Shown piece after piece: positions 63,636-64,000 of a stretch of DNA of 64,000 nucleotides. Each line of letters opens with the position of its first letter. The first letter of the stretch is position 1. Source of the DNA: Aeribacillus composti. GTDB lineage: Bacteria; Bacillota; Bacilli; Bacillales; Aeribacillaceae. The stretch lies in assembly GCF_007827555.1 (NCBI RefSeq), contig NZ_VISS01000007.1, positions 1-64,000 on the forward strand, in the 5' to 3' direction. The position numbers and the translations under genes were made by a program. A model generated the notes under the pieces. The model did not search any database and was not told the origin of the DNA. It was given only the letters and a program-made list of their open reading frames with translations.

Positions 63636-64000
63636 TTATTTCTCGTATTGGAATCCTTCTTTTTTAATATAGTCAAGGTCTTTGAAAAAGTCTACACCAA
63701 ACCATTTCTCAGCTAGTTTCGGAAGCGTACCGTCTTCAATCAATTCAGCAGTTGCTTTGTCAATTTTCTCAGCTAGTTCTTTATGTTTTTTGTTATAAAC
63801 AATATAAACCGGCTCTTTCGAAACGATACCACCTATTTTCAAATCCAACTTTAGCTCTTTTTGAAGAGCATCAAATGTAGTTTTGTTCAAAAAAACAGCA
63901 TCTGCTTTTCCTTCAGCAACACGTTTTAAGTTATCTGCTGCTGATGGATTTTCCATACTTTCAATCTCGATCGGATTATCTGGGTTCTTTTCATTGTACC
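63636..64000 (-). CDS. Amino-acid ABC transporter substrate-binding protein (5' end outside window)
   Basis: The C-terminal part of a periplasmic-type binding protein: YNEKNPDNPIEIESMENPSA, AVFLNKTTFDALQKEL, YIVYNKKHKELAEKIDKATA and KWFGVDF. The frame stays open to the window end, so the gene begins beyond 64000. Family SBP_bac_3, near TcyJ/TcyK. Delivers a polar amino acid, perhaps cystine, to the two permeases. Confidence 0.85.
   Translation of the reverse strand, partial: YNEKNPDNPIEIESMENPSAADNLKRVAEGKADAVFLNKTTFDALQKELKLDLKIGGIVSKEPVYIVYNKKHKELAEKIDKATAELIEDGTLPKLAEKWFGVDFFKDLDYIKKEGFQYEK

Overview
The window looks like chromosome of a Gram-positive, endospore-forming member of the Bacillaceae. 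The evidence is gene content and order of the Bacillus subtilis type: cggR-gapA-pgk-tpiA-gpmI-eno, sigL next to yvfG, trxB-yvcI-rapZ-yvcK-whiA-crh, a complete his operon followed by yvoF-ppaX-yvoD-lgt-hprK, and sda. Strong AGGAGG ribosome sites, TTG/GTG starts and moderate GC agree with this. I cannot name the species; a moderately thermophilic Bacillus relative is a reasonable guess.

Layout. 1-0.8 kb: a yjdF gene with a frameshifted 3' end behind a yjdF-type (azaaromatic) riboswitch. 0.8-8 kb: the CggR-controlled lower glycolysis operon, on the minus strand. 8-9.9 kb: a glutaredoxin-like gene, sigL (sigma-54) and yvfG. 10-14.3 kb: an ABC importer plus a deaminase-type amidohydrolase. 14.6-16.0 kb: phage debris and CRISPR array 1. 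16.3-17.2 kb: a decayed IS256-type element. 17.4-18.3 kb: a LiaG-like protein. 19.0-28.7 kb: CRISPR array 2 and a full type I-B cas operon (cas8b-cas7-cas5-cas3-cas4-cas1-cas2-cas6). 29.0-29.3 kb: a second remnant of the same IS. 29.8-36.7 kb: a YbaK-like deacylase, an alpha-glucoside PTS with 6-phospho-alpha-glucosidase, a divergent RpiR regulator and a glycerate kinase. 37.7-40.0 kb: a CoA-transferase and a LytTR regulator. 40.8-41.7 kb: tRNA-Arg and clpP. 42.4-59.5 kb: housekeeping operons (crh/whiA/yvcK/rapZ/yvcI, trxB, yvcD, his, lgt/hprK). 59.7-64 kb: a secreted phosphoesterase, a YvlD-like protein, sda and a polar amino-acid ABC importer cut by the window end.

How parts work together. 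Both CRISPR arrays are transcribed leftward from near-identical leaders, each with the same promoter (TTGATA-N17-TAAAAT) and a palindromic hairpin upstream. The processed crRNAs would carry the classic ATTGAAAC 5' handle. Array 2 follows cas6 directly. Inside cas8b a perfect AAGGAGG 8 nt before an in-frame ATG predicts separate translation of the small subunit Cas11b. IS remnants lie on both sides of the cas module plus array 2, leaving array 1 outside. Several metabolic modules are regulatorily linked: CggR, Crh and HPr kinase all belong to sugar-responsive control, and the PTS/GH4 genes feed the glycolytic operon in the same window.

The strongest candidates for follow-up are the embedded Cas11b frame, the duplicated leader hairpin, the yjdF frameshift behind an apparently intact riboswitch, and the paired operator-like sites before the amidohydrolase/ABC operon. 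I found nothing I can defend as a wholly new system.
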